A program made the translations under genes and the position numbers. Positions 25,886-33,823 of a DNA stretch of 64,000 bases are shown here, piece after piece. Location of the stretch: NCBI RefSeq assembly GCF_003259895.1, contig NZ_QLME01000008.1, positions 1 through 64,000 of the forward strand, read 5' to 3'. Below the pieces are notes generated by a model that saw only the letters and a program-made list of their open reading frames with translations, was not told where the DNA came from and ran no database searches. Source of the DNA: Halanaerobium saccharolyticum (GTDB lineage: Bacteria; Bacillota; Halanaerobiia; Halanaerobiales; Halanaerobiaceae). The first letter of the stretch is position 1. Each line of letters starts with the position of its first letter.

Positions 25886-26632
25886 ATGGCTGTAGATAAA
25901 TCACTATGGAAAAACTACAAAGTTAATGATAATCAACAGGCCAGAGAGGAAATTATTTTAAAACATCTGGGACTGGTAAGATATGCTGTGGGAAGAATAA
26001 TTATCATGCTTCCAGATCATATTGAGGCTGAAGATTTAGAAAGTTATGGGATTATAGGTTTGATTGAGGCTCTGGAGAAGTTTGATTATCAAAGAGGAGT
26101 TGAATTTTCTACTTTTGCCTTACCCAGGATTAAGGGAGAAATTTATGATTATTTAAGAAGCAAAGACTGGCTGCCTGATAATATGCGCCGGGAACTCAAA
26201 CTGGTAAAAGAAGAAAGAGAGAATTTTAAAGCTGAAACAGGCAGAGAACCAGATCAATCAAAGCTAGCAGAGCTGGCAGGAATCAAAGAAGATAGATTGA
26301 ATACTATAGAAAGACACAGTCAGCTGGCTAACTGGATTTCGCTTTCCCATGAATTTGAAGGTGTGGAATTAATGGAATTAATTGCTGCTGACTTAGATCA
26401 GGCTGTTGATAAACTAACAGATGAAGAAGCACTAAATTTATTGACCCAAAAGCTTGAGCTGCTTTCGAAAAATGAAAAACTGGTTTTAACTTTATATTAC
26501 TACGAAGAATTAACTCAGGTCGAAATAGCAGAAGTAATGGAGCTGTCTGCTGCAAGGGTTTCCCAGATTCACAGCCAGGCAATCCGGCGTTTAAGGGGAA
26601 TGTTAAGTAGATCAAAAGAATATTTTTTCTAA
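25886..26632 (+). CDS. fliA: Flagellar RNA polymerase sigma factor FliA (sigma-28/SigD)
   Basis: This is a sigma-28 factor for late flagellar and chemotaxis genes. The 248-residue protein shows region 2 (DLESYGIIGLIEALEKFDYQ, with EFSTFALPRIKGEIYDYLR), region 3 (DWLPDNMRREL) and a region 4 helix-turn-helix (LTQVEIAEVMELSAARVSQI). The length is typical. No sigma-28-type promoter (TAAA-n15-GCCGATAA) was found in the window, so its targets probably lie elsewhere. Its antagonist FlgM is not encoded here. Confidence 0.95.
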   Translation: MAVDKSLWKNYKVNDNQQAREEIILKHLGLVRYAVGRIIIMLPDHIEAEDLESYGIIGLIEALEKFDYQRGVEFSTFALPRIKGEIYDYLRSKDWLPDNMRRELKLVKEERENFKAETGREPDQSKLAELAGIKEDRLNTIERHSQLANWISLSHEFEGVELMELIAADLDQAVDKLTDEEALNLLTQKLELLSKNEKLVLTLYYYEELTQVEIAEVMELSAARVSQIHSQAIRRLRGMLSRSKEYFF

Positions 26633-26654
26633 TGAGAGGTAGGTAATCAAAGTG

Positions 26655-28250
26655 ATGAAAGAGCAGGTTGATCGAAAAGACAAAAATTGTCTGCTTAAGT
26701 TTACTGAAGATGAGGTACTACTAAAGTTAAGGTTAGAAAACAATCCGGATATAATGGAAATAGAGGATTTTCTAAAAAAACATAGCATTATGGAAGCAGA
26801 TTATGATAAAATAAAAGATAAGCTGACTATTCAGGATCAAAACTGGTTTAAAGTAGCTGAAAATATTAATTTACCTTCAGAGGATGATAAAATAAATATT
26901 GAAACTTCCAGTGATGGTTTAAAGGCTGTGCTTGATTTTACTCCCGGCAGAGATGGCAGAGAAGTTACATATGAGGATCTAAAAGAACTTCTGGCTGAAA
27001 AAAATATTAGTTATGGTATAAATGAGTCCAGGATAAAAAAAGTATTAAAAAGACGCCAGCCGGTCAGTAAAGAGGTAATAGCTGAAGGAGAAGCCGCTAA
27101 ACCAGGTGAAGATGGATATTTAATTTACCATTTTGAAGAAAAGGAAAAGAAAGTTGGTACAATGCGGGAAGATGGAACAATGGATTTTCACTCCAAGAAT
27201 TTAATAAATAATGTTCGTAGGGGTGAAAAAATTGTAACTCTGGTTGATCCAACTGAAGGGGAAGCCGGAATAGATGTTTTTGGTAACGTGATAGAACCTC
27301 CAGCTTCAAAAGCAGTTAAACTTCCCAGAGCTAAAAATACTGTCAGTAAAGATGATAGTGTCTATGCTGCTAAAGATGGCCAGATAGTTAGAGACGGCCA
27401 GAAAATATCAATTGATCCTGTCTACCAGGTTCGAGGTGATGTAGATCTGGAAGAAGGTAATATTGATTTTGTTGGTAGTGTTAAAATCGGCGGTAATGTG
27501 CGAGAAGGTTTTATAGTTAAGGCTTCCGATGATATCGAAATAGGTGGTAATGTTGGAGCTGCAGAAATTGAAAGTGGAGGCAGTGTTTTAATCAAAAAAG
27601 GATTTTTAGGCAGAAACAAGGGCAAAATCATTGCTAAAGGTGATGTAAATGCTCGTTTTGTAGAGAATGCCGAGATAAAAGCGAATAATGTCCGCATTCA
27701 TGAGGCAATTATGCACAGCCACGTAACCGCTAAGGACAGTATTATTGTCAATGGTGGTAAAGGTTTAATTGTTGGAGGGCGGGTAATGGCTCAAAATATA
27801 ATAGAAGCCAATATGATTGGTTCCAGCCTGGCTACAAAAACATATGTAGAAATTGGTCTTGAACCAGAGTTAAGAAAGAATTTTAAGGCTGCCAAAGATG
27901 AGCTGGAAACAGTGGAAGATAACCTTGATAAGGTCAATAAGAGTGTTGATTTATTAAAAGCAATGAAAGAAAAAGGGATAAAATTACCCCCTAATAAAAA
28001 AGAAATGTTTACTAAATTAAAGACAACTAAAGATGAGCTTGAAACGAGAAAAGTAGAACTGAAAGAAGAGATTGAAGAGTTAGAAGAACAGCTTACCGCT
28101 TCTGATGAAGCAGTTATTAAAGTTAATAATTGTATTTTCCCCGGGGTACAGCTTTTAAGCAGTAAAGATAAAATGATAATCAGAAATAAAATATCAAGAT
28201 GTGCCTTTACCGAGGTGAATAAAGAATTAAGACAAAAAACTAATGCTTAA
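26655..28250 (+). CDS. FapA family protein (DUF342)
   Basis: The 531-residue protein belongs to the FapA/DUF342 family. It has an N-terminal region, a central right-handed parallel beta-helix with repeated G-G-x-V turns (GSVKIGGNVREGFIVKASDD, then IEIGGNVGAAEIESGGSVLI), and a C-terminal coiled coil (about residues 405-480). FapA-type proteins occur in flagellar loci of many Firmicutes and in spore-related loci, and a role in polymer or cell-pole organisation has been proposed. The function here is unknown. It lies between fliA and flgF. GTG 26652 and ATG 26655 are both possible starts. Confidence 0.85.
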   Translation: MKEQVDRKDKNCLLKFTEDEVLLKLRLENNPDIMEIEDFLKKHSIMEADYDKIKDKLTIQDQNWFKVAENINLPSEDDKINIETSSDGLKAVLDFTPGRDGREVTYEDLKELLAEKNISYGINESRIKKVLKRRQPVSKEVIAEGEAAKPGEDGYLIYHFEEKEKKVGTMREDGTMDFHSKNLINNVRRGEKIVTLVDPTEGEAGIDVFGNVIEPPASKAVKLPRAKNTVSKDDSVYAAKDGQIVRDGQKISIDPVYQVRGDVDLEEGNIDFVGSVKIGGNVREGFIVKASDDIEIGGNVGAAEIESGGSVLIKKGFLGRNKGKIIAKGDVNARFVENAEIKANNVRIHEAIMHSHVTAKDSIIVNGGKGLIVGGRVMAQNIIEANMIGSSLATKTYVEIGLEPELRKNFKAAKDELETVEDNLDKVNKSVDLLKAMKEKGIKLPPNKKEMFTKLKTTKDELETRKVELKEEIEELEEQLTASDEAVIKVNNCIFPGVQLLSSKDKMIIRNKISRCAFTEVNKELRQKTNA

Positions 28251-28280
28251 GAACAATCAGAAATAAAAGGAGGTGTTAAA

Positions 28281-29033
28281 ATGATTAGAGGTTTATATAC
28301 AGCTGCTTCCTCGATGGATGTGCTGGAGAAAAAGACAAATATTCGCTCCAATAATCTGGCTAATGTTAATACAAATGGTTTCAAAAAATCAGAAGGTATC
28401 ACCCGCTCATTTCCAGAAATGCTTTTAAGTCGAATTGAAGCTGGTAAAGTTGATCAGGAAATTGGTGAATTATCAACTGGTGCTTATCTGGAAAATTCTT
28501 TTAAAGATATGTCCCAGGGGGCTTTTCAACAAACCGGAAATAGTCTTGATTTTGCGGTTGAGGGAGCAGGCTTTTTTGTAATTGAAACTGAAGCAGGCGA
28601 GAGATACAGCCGGGATGGCAATTTTACCATTAATGCTGATTCGGAGCTTGTAACTCAGACTGGAAATCATGTTTTAGATACTGCAGGTGAGCGAATTCAG
28701 TTAATCCCTGATCAGGATTTTAGAGTCAGTGCAGATGGACAGATTACTTTTAATAATGGTCTGCAGGGGGCTCAAATTGATCTTGTTAATTTTGAAGATG
28801 AGGCAGAACTGGTGCAGGAAGGTGATAATCTCTATGCCGCTCAGGATGGAGCAGCTGTCGTAGAAAGTGAAGCTGGAATAGCTCAGGGGTATTTAGAAGG
28901 ATCCAATGTTAAAATTGTAGAAGAGATGGCAAAGATGATTAAGACTACCCGTCATTATGAGTCAAATCAAAAGGTGATTAGCAGTATTGATCAATCATTA
29001 AACAAAGTGATCAACGAAGTAGGACAGGCGTAA
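28281..29033 (+). CDS. flgF: Flagellar basal-body rod protein FlgF (FlgG-like)
   Basis: This is a proximal rod/hook-family protein. The 250-residue product begins MIRGLYTAASSMDVLEKKTN with the rod motif NNLANVNTNGFKKSE and contains the FlgF/FlgG core SLDFAVEGAGFFVIET. It ends with the C-terminal KIVEEMAKMIKTTRHYESNQ. It is shorter and more divergent than flgG, which follows, so the FlgF assignment is by order and length. FlgG2/FlhO is an equivalent name in Bacillus. An AAAGGAGGTG site precedes the ATG. Confidence 0.9.
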   Translation: MIRGLYTAASSMDVLEKKTNIRSNNLANVNTNGFKKSEGITRSFPEMLLSRIEAGKVDQEIGELSTGAYLENSFKDMSQGAFQQTGNSLDFAVEGAGFFVIETEAGERYSRDGNFTINADSELVTQTGNHVLDTAGERIQLIPDQDFRVSADGQITFNNGLQGAQIDLVNFEDEAELVQEGDNLYAAQDGAAVVESEAGIAQGYLEGSNVKIVEEMAKMIKTTRHYESNQKVISSIDQSLNKVINEVGQA

Positions 29034-29048
29034 ATATTTACTTAAATA

Positions 29049-29104
29049 GAGCCGGACCTGAAGAAGGAAGCTCTTTACTGCTGTTGACCGAAAGAGACGG
29101 CAGT
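29049..29104 (+). ncRNA. Candidate structured leader RNA of flgG (copy B of the repeated motif)
   Basis: GAGC (29049-29052) pairs with GCTC (29070-29073) around GGA and an inner CCT (29057-29059) / AGG (29065-29067) hairpin with a GAAGA loop. A second hairpin pairs ACTGCTGT (29077-29084) with ACGGCAGT (29097-29104). It has the same layout as 10532-10584 upstream of flgE, with shared GGACCT, AGGAAGCTCT and CTGCTGT blocks and different loops. About 60 bases of unremarkable sequence separate it from flgG. Confidence 0.6.
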
Positions 29105-29166
29105 TATTAATTAAGCTAAGTATTTATGATGTCTGCTTCAACAAAATATAATTGAGGTGGAAAAAT

Positions 29167-29949
29167 ATGATTAGTGCACTATGGACATCAGCAACAGGAA
29201 TGAACTCACAGCAGACTAATATTGATGTGATTTCTAACAATCTTGCAAACGTAAATACAAGTGGATTTAAAAAATCAAAAATTAATTTTGCAGATTTAAT
29301 TTATACCAATATGAGACAGCCCGGCACACCTAATGCTCAGGGAGCAGAAATACCCACAGGGATTGAGATTGGACATGGTTCAAAAGTTAACAGTACTCAA
29401 AAAATATTTACTCCGGGAAATATTCAAAATACAGATAGTCCTCTAGATATGCTTATTGAGGGAGATGGTTTTTTTAGAGTTCAGCTGCCTGATGGTAATT
29501 TTGCTTATACAAGAGACGGTTCTTTTAAACAGGATAGTAATGGTAATGTAGTTACTTCAGATGGTTATCAGATTGACCCTGGTTTTCAGATTCCTCAGGA
29601 GGCAACAGAAATTGCAATTACTTCTGATGGAACAGTAAATGCTATTGTAGATGGCGAAAACCAGCAGTTGGGGCAGATTCAGTTATATCGATTTGCAAAT
29701 CCAGCCGGTCTTTCCAGTGAAGGACGGAATTTGTATACAGATACAGTTGCTTCTGGACAGGCAATGCAGGGAGTTCCTGGTCAGGAAGGTTTTGGTACAG
29801 TTACTCAGGGATTTTTAGAAATGTCTAATGTTAAGGTAGTAGAAGAAATGGTTAATATGATTGCAGCTCAGAGAGCTTATGAGACAAATTCTAAGTCTAT
29901 CCAGGCTTCAGATGAGATGCTGCAGACTGCAAATCAGTTAAAGAGATAA
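29167..29949 (+). CDS. flgG: Flagellar distal rod protein FlgG
   Basis: FlgG makes the distal rod, the drive shaft through the P- and L-rings. The 260-residue protein starts MISALWTSATGMNSQQTNID with NNLANVNTSGFKKSKINFAD. It has the FlgG core DSPLDMLIEGDGFFRVQLPD and ends FLEMSNVKVVEEMVNMIAAQ plus a coiled tail. The length is exactly that of FlgG. An in-frame ATG at 29152 lies upstream of the GAGGTGG site (29154-29160), so 29167 is chosen. A structured leader lies between it and flgF. Confidence 0.96.
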   Translation: MISALWTSATGMNSQQTNIDVISNNLANVNTSGFKKSKINFADLIYTNMRQPGTPNAQGAEIPTGIEIGHGSKVNSTQKIFTPGNIQNTDSPLDMLIEGDGFFRVQLPDGNFAYTRDGSFKQDSNGNVVTSDGYQIDPGFQIPQEATEIAITSDGTVNAIVDGENQQLGQIQLYRFANPAGLSSEGRNLYTDTVASGQAMQGVPGQEGFGTVTQGFLEMSNVKVVEEMVNMIAAQRAYETNSKSIQASDEMLQTANQLKR

Positions 29950-29987
29950 TAAATTATGATTAAAGCAGTAGTAAGAGGTGTAAAATT

Positions 29988-30959
29988 TTGAAGAAGTTAA
30001 TCATTATCCTGACAGTTTTAATATTTGGAATTACAACTTTTAGTGCTGCTGCTTTCGAAATCAAAATAAATGAAGAAGTAGAGGTCAGTGCTTTGGAGAT
30101 TACCCTGGCTGAAATAGCAGAAATTAGAGCTCCGGAGCTTTCTGCTGCAGCGGTAGAAGAGTTAAGAAATTTAAGTTTTAAATCTTCTCCTAATCCCGGC
30201 TATCAAAAAAGATTGAGTCGGGTGCTGGTAGAGTTAACTATTCAAAATCTGGGTTATAAAAAAAATCAATTTAAGCTGCAGATGCCGGGAACTGTAATTG
30301 TCAGCCGCAAAAGTTCTGTGATCACTGAGGCAGAAATTGCTGCCCAGGTTGAAGATTATCTAAAGTCTAATCTTGATTTTGAGGCAGAACAGCTGATAAT
30401 TGAAAGCAGGTCTTCTCTTAATCAGGTTGAAATACCAGCTGGAGATTATGAACTGAAGGTTGCCGAAAATCAAAGTTTATCACTTCCAAATACAAATGTA
30501 AAGCTGGAAGTTTGGCAGAATGGTGAACAAGTGCGCGGTGTTTTTTATCCGGTTAAAATTAGTCTTTTGCTTGAGATTCTAACTGCAAGCAGGGATTTGA
30601 GTATTAATTCCAGGATAAAAAAATCGGATTTTGAAATAAAAGAACAAAAGATTTCTGGTGACCCAGAAAAGTTGATTAAGGATTGGTCAGAGATTGATTT
30701 AAATAATGTGCGGCTGTCACGGTCTTTAAAAAAGGGGGATATTTTAAGATCAGATAATTTAAAAGTTCCCTATGTGGTAAAATGGGGTCAGAAATTAAAT
30801 TTAAGGCTTAGTGTTAATAATATTCATGTTTCTACCTTTGTAGAAGCTAAAGAAAGAGGAAGAATTGGTGAGATGATAACTGTTGAAAATCTAAATAGTG
30901 GTTATCAATTCCAGGCTGAAGTGGTTTCACCAACTGAGGTTAAAATGATCTCAGATTAA
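29988..30959 (+). CDS. flgA: P-ring assembly chaperone FlgA
   Basis: FlgA is the periplasmic chaperone for the FlgI P-ring. The 323-residue product has a signal peptide (MKKLIIILTVLIFGITTFSAAAF) and a C-terminal SAF domain (about residues 195-260: ILTASRDLSINSRIKKSDFE, then SLKKGDILRSDNLK). A final beta domain ends VVSPTEVKMISD, as in FlgA. It starts at TTG 29988 behind AGAGGTG (29974-29980). Presence of flgA-flgH-flgI indicates flagella that cross an outer membrane. Confidence 0.93.
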   Translation: MKKLIIILTVLIFGITTFSAAAFEIKINEEVEVSALEITLAEIAEIRAPELSAAAVEELRNLSFKSSPNPGYQKRLSRVLVELTIQNLGYKKNQFKLQMPGTVIVSRKSSVITEAEIAAQVEDYLKSNLDFEAEQLIIESRSSLNQVEIPAGDYELKVAENQSLSLPNTNVKLEVWQNGEQVRGVFYPVKISLLLEILTASRDLSINSRIKKSDFEIKEQKISGDPEKLIKDWSEIDLNNVRLSRSLKKGDILRSDNLKVPYVVKWGQKLNLRLSVNNIHVSTFVEAKERGRIGEMITVENLNSGYQFQAEVVSPTEVKMISD

Positions 30960-30973
30960 GTGAGGTGCAAAAA

Positions 30974-31558
30974 ATGAGTTTAAAAAAATTAAAAGTAGCA
31001 AGTATAATACTATTAATTGTTTTTATAGCCGTTTCTCCAGCAGCTTCAAAATCGCTCTGGAGTGATAATTCTAAAGATTTATATCAGGATTATCCAGACT
31101 ATGAAATGGGTGATATTATCACCGTAGTTATTGAAGAAGATGCAAGTGCCATTCAGAGTGCAAATTCGGATGCCAGTCAGAGTAGTGAATACAGTGCTCA
31201 GGAGGGTGGAGGTATTTTAGATTTCCTGCCATTTTTCGATTTTAGTTACTCTGATTCGGAAACAGCTGATGGCGCAACCCAGAGAAGTGGAACTCTGGAG
31301 GCAGATATCACTACACAGGTTGTTGAGTTAGCAGAAAATGGTAATTTAAAGATTCAGGGTAAAAAAAGAGTGAAAATTAATGGAGAAATCCAGACAATAG
31401 TTTTAGAAGGAGTTATTAGACCTCAGGATATTAATTTTGATAATGAGGTTTCTTCTAAAAGAGTTAGTAATGCCAATATAGAATATGAAGGTGAGGGTGT
31501 TGTTGGAGATAAGCAGGCCCCGGGAGTTCTAACCAGATTATTCAATTTTATTTTTTAA
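30974..31558 (+). CDS. flgH: Flagellar L-ring protein FlgH (no lipobox)
   Basis: FlgH builds the L-ring bushing in the outer membrane. The 194-residue protein has a signal peptide (MSLKKLKVASIILLIVFIAV, cleavage near ASK), then SLWSDNSKDLYQDYPDYEMGDIITVVIEE and the C-terminal FlgH region GNLKIQGKKRVKINGE. Enteric FlgH is a lipoprotein, but this sequence has no cysteine near the signal cleavage site, so it cannot be lipidated in the usual way. ATG 30974 follows TGAGGTG (30961-30967). It lies between flgA and flgI. Confidence 0.94.
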   Translation: MSLKKLKVASIILLIVFIAVSPAASKSLWSDNSKDLYQDYPDYEMGDIITVVIEEDASAIQSANSDASQSSEYSAQEGGGILDFLPFFDFSYSDSETADGATQRSGTLEADITTQVVELAENGNLKIQGKKRVKINGEIQTIVLEGVIRPQDINFDNEVSSKRVSNANIEYEGEGVVGDKQAPGVLTRLFNFIF

Positions 31559-31579
31559 GCATTTGAAAGAAGGGATAGT

Positions 31580-32713
31580 TTGTTTAATTTAAAAAATCAA
31601 AGAAATTTAGTTATTATATTTATATTTATGATCTCAGTCTTAATTATTTTTAATGCAGCTGCTGCAGCTAATAATCCCGAAGTTGAAATTGGGAATATTA
31701 CCAGAATTAAAGGCCAGCGTGTAAATCAATTAATTGGTTATGGTATTGTAGTCGGTCTTAATGGTAGTGGAGATTCCAATCGAAGTCAGGCTACAGTCCA
31801 GAGTGTTGCTAACATGCTGCAGAATTTTGGGGTTAATGTAACTGACAGTCAGGTTGCAAGTCAGAATATAGCTGCCGTGATGATTACTGCAGAGCTGCCA
31901 GCTGTTGCTCATAATGGTGATGAGCTTGATATAACAGTTAGTTCAATTGGTGATGCAGATAGTCTGCAGGGAGGAACACTTCTTTTAACACCACTACAGG
32001 CTCCAAATGGACAAATTTATGCTTCTGCCCAGGGACCACTTTCTGTAGGTGGATACAGTGTTGGTGGTGGAGGTAATCAGGAACAACAGAATCATCCCAC
32101 TGTTGGCAAGATTCCGGGGGGAGCTTTAGTCGAAAAAGAAATTAATTCAAGGCTGGATGATGATAATTTAACATATGTACTGGCCAATCCAAATTTTAGA
32201 ACTGCAAGTCAGATTGTGTCAACAATTAACAGTAATTTTGGTGATGGTACAGCCCGGGCTGCAGATGCTTCGACGATTAATATTTCAATGCCAGATAACT
32301 TTAATTATGGGATGGTCGATTTTATTGCTGAGCTCAACAGCTTAAAGGTTACTCCATCTGTGAAAGCAAGAGTGGTAATTGATGAGAGAACTGGTACTGT
32401 AGTTTTCAGTCATAATGTTCATATCTCGACTGTTGCGGTAGCCCATGGAAATCTGTCTGTTAGTATTACAACTGATGAAGAAGTTTCTCAACCACCTCCA
32501 TTTAGTGAGGGAGAAACAACAGTAACTGAAGATGTTCAAATAGAAGTTGAAGAAGGTCAGGAAAGTAATATGTTAATTGTTAGTCAGGAAAACACTATTG
32601 AAGATTTAGTTACAGCTTTAAATGCAATTGGAGCAACCCCGCGGGACATTATTTCGATTATCCAGAAAATTGATGCGGCTGGATCTCTACATGCAGAACT
32701 AGAAATACAATAA
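31580..32713 (+). CDS. flgI: Flagellar P-ring protein FlgI
   Basis: FlgI forms the P-ring around the distal rod at the peptidoglycan. The 377-residue product has a signal sequence (VIIFIFMISVLIIFNAAAAA) and the family block IGNITRIKGQRVNQLIGYGI, then VVGLNGSGDSNRSQATVQS. The conserved C-terminus ends LVTALNAIGATPRDIISIIQ followed by KIDAAGSLHAELEIQ. The length is normal. It starts with TTG at 31580 after AAGGGA. Confidence 0.96.
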   Translation: MFNLKNQRNLVIIFIFMISVLIIFNAAAAANNPEVEIGNITRIKGQRVNQLIGYGIVVGLNGSGDSNRSQATVQSVANMLQNFGVNVTDSQVASQNIAAVMITAELPAVAHNGDELDITVSSIGDADSLQGGTLLLTPLQAPNGQIYASAQGPLSVGGYSVGGGGNQEQQNHPTVGKIPGGALVEKEINSRLDDDNLTYVLANPNFRTASQIVSTINSNFGDGTARAADASTINISMPDNFNYGMVDFIAELNSLKVTPSVKARVVIDERTGTVVFSHNVHISTVAVAHGNLSVSITTDEEVSQPPPFSEGETTVTEDVQIEVEEGQESNMLIVSQENTIEDLVTALNAIGATPRDIISIIQKIDAAGSLHAELEIQ

Positions 32714-32753
32714 TCATTTTTATAATTACTGCTATTTTAAAAAGAAGGTGAAA

Positions 32754-33080
32754 ATGGTGGAGTTAAACAATAATTATCATCAAATTGCTCAATATCAATT
32801 AAATAATCAGCAGCAGCTGCAGGCTCAAAGCAAGGTTAATTCTGCTGCCAAAAATGAAGAAAAATTGGAAGAGGTAGCAGCAGAATTCAGTTCTATATTT
32901 ATTGAAAAAATGTTTTCAGCCATGAAAAAAACACTCTCAGATGAGAAAATGATTGATGGTGGATATGCAGAAGATGTATTCTCTGATATGCTGTACAGAG
33001 AATACAGCCAGATGGCTGGTAAGCAGGGAATGCTGACTGAACTTAATCAGGCTCTGGTTGAGCAGCTGAAAAATTCCTGA
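32754..33080 (+). CDS. flgJ: Rod-binding protein FlgJ (N-terminal domain only)
   Basis: The 108-residue protein is the rod-capping FlgJ N-domain (residues about 40-100, with EEVAAEFSSIFIEKMFSAMK and the MIDGGYAEDVFSDMLYREYS motif). The C-terminal muramidase domain of enteric FlgJ is absent. Stand-alone forms are common, and a separate hydrolase then opens the wall. A GTG at 32748 lies within AAGAAGGTG, so ATG 32754 is preferred. It is the last gene of the motility cluster. No strong terminator follows. Confidence 0.93.
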   Translation: MVELNNNYHQIAQYQLNNQQQLQAQSKVNSAAKNEEKLEEVAAEFSSIFIEKMFSAMKKTLSDEKMIDGGYAEDVFSDMLYREYSQMAGKQGMLTELNQALVEQLKNS

Positions 33081-33110
33081 TTCTGGTTTGATTTATTTCA
33101 GATAAATATT

Positions 33111-33139
33111 TTGACAATTTACAATAACTGATGTATAAT
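33111..33139 (+). promoter_or_regulatory. Near-consensus promoter for trpP1
   Basis: TTGACA (33111-33116) and TATAAT (33134-33139) are exactly 17 bases apart. Transcription would start near 33146, so the whole GAG/TAG triplet series at 33164-33228 lies in the leader RNA. Confidence 0.8.
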
Positions 33140-33163
33140 ATTATACAATTAGAAAAGTTAATG

Positions 33164-33228
33164 GAGATTAGCTTTTAGATGAGTTGAGATGAGAAATAAT
33201 TATATGAGGAGAGATGAGTTGAGATGAG
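33164..33228 (+). promoter_or_regulatory. TRAP (MtrB)-type binding site in the trpP1 leader, 11 GAG/UAG triplets
   Basis: Triplets GAG or TAG begin at 33164, 33169, 33176, 33181, 33186, 33191, 33206, 33211, 33216, 33221 and 33226. Eight of the ten spacings are exactly two bases, and the other two are 4 and 12. TRAP, an 11-subunit ring, is known to bind (G/U)AG triplets spaced 2-3 bases when loaded with tryptophan, and it represses trpP translation in Bacillus subtilis. The last triplets overlap the ribosome-binding site (AGGAGAG, 33207-33213) and the ATG at 33224, so binding would block initiation (inference). Confidence 0.75.
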
Positions 33229-33751
33229 AACAAAAGATTTAGCACAGGCGTCTTTGTTGGTGGCAATTGCAATGATTTTGAGGTCTCTGACACCTCCAAT
33301 ATTTTTGGGGATGAAACCTGATTTAACTTTAACAATGATGTTTATTATTTTGATTGTTAAAAGGGATATTAAATTGGGTTTTCTGGTAGCTTTAGCGACA
33401 GCAATTTTTACAGCTTTAACTACTACATTTCCGGGTGGACAGATCGCTAATATAGTTGACAAATTACTTACTTTTGTAATTGTTTATAATCTGATATCAG
33501 TATTTAATAAGTTTATGCAGAGAAAAACTTTAGCTGGTGTCACCACAGCAGTGGGTACAATTATAAGTGGTAGTATTTTTCTAACTATTGCCTCAATGCT
33601 GGTAGATTTACCTGCACCTTTTTCTGCCTTATTTATAAGTGTGGTTTTACCGGCAGCAGTTGTTAATACAATAGCTGCAGTTATTTTATTTAGTGTTGTC
33701 GATTTTGCAATTGATGTGGAATATAATCAGGTGGAAAACGAAACACTATAA
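33224..33751 (+). CDS. trpP: Tryptophan transporter TrpP, copy 1
   Basis: This is a TrpP-family tryptophan uptake protein of the cytoplasmic membrane. The 175-residue protein has about five to six membrane helices. The family marks are TPPIFLGMKPDLTLTMMF and the strongly conserved ALTTTFPGGQIANIVDK, with a C-terminal VVLPAAVVNTIAAVILF. The length matches Bacillus TrpP. It is followed 61 bases on by a close paralogue. Tryptophan is known for the family, and the TRAP-type leader independently supports that substrate. An ECF-type S-component is a remote alternative. Confidence 0.88.
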   Translation: MRTKDLAQASLLVAIAMILRSLTPPIFLGMKPDLTLTMMFIILIVKRDIKLGFLVALATAIFTALTTTFPGGQIANIVDKLLTFVIVYNLISVFNKFMQRKTLAGVTTAVGTIISGSIFLTIASMLVDLPAPFSALFISVVLPAAVVNTIAAVILFSVVDFAIDVEYNQVENETL

Positions 33752-33754
33752 GCT

Positions 33755-33823
33755 GAGAACATTTTTTAAGTGAGATGAGATGAGTAAAAACAAAAAGGAG
33801 AGATGAGTTGAGATGAGAATTAG
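33755..33823 (+). promoter_or_regulatory. TRAP-type triplet series upstream of trpP2
   Basis: GAG/TAG triplets start at 33755, 33772, 33777, 33782, 33800, 33805, 33810, 33815 and 33821, making nine. Two-base spacing runs 33772-33784 and 33800-33817, with three bases before the last. The 3' block covers the GGAGAG ribosome-binding site and the ATG at 33813, as for trpP1. The 19-base string AGATGAGTTGAGATGAGAA is identical at 33177, 33212 and 33801. Confidence 0.68.

Noticed and set aside
33177-33819. Repeats of AGATGAGTTGAGATGAGAA considered as a CRISPR or simple direct-repeat array
   Set aside because: The units are too short and without spacers of regular size. The triplet phasing and position over two start codons fit TRAP binding far better.
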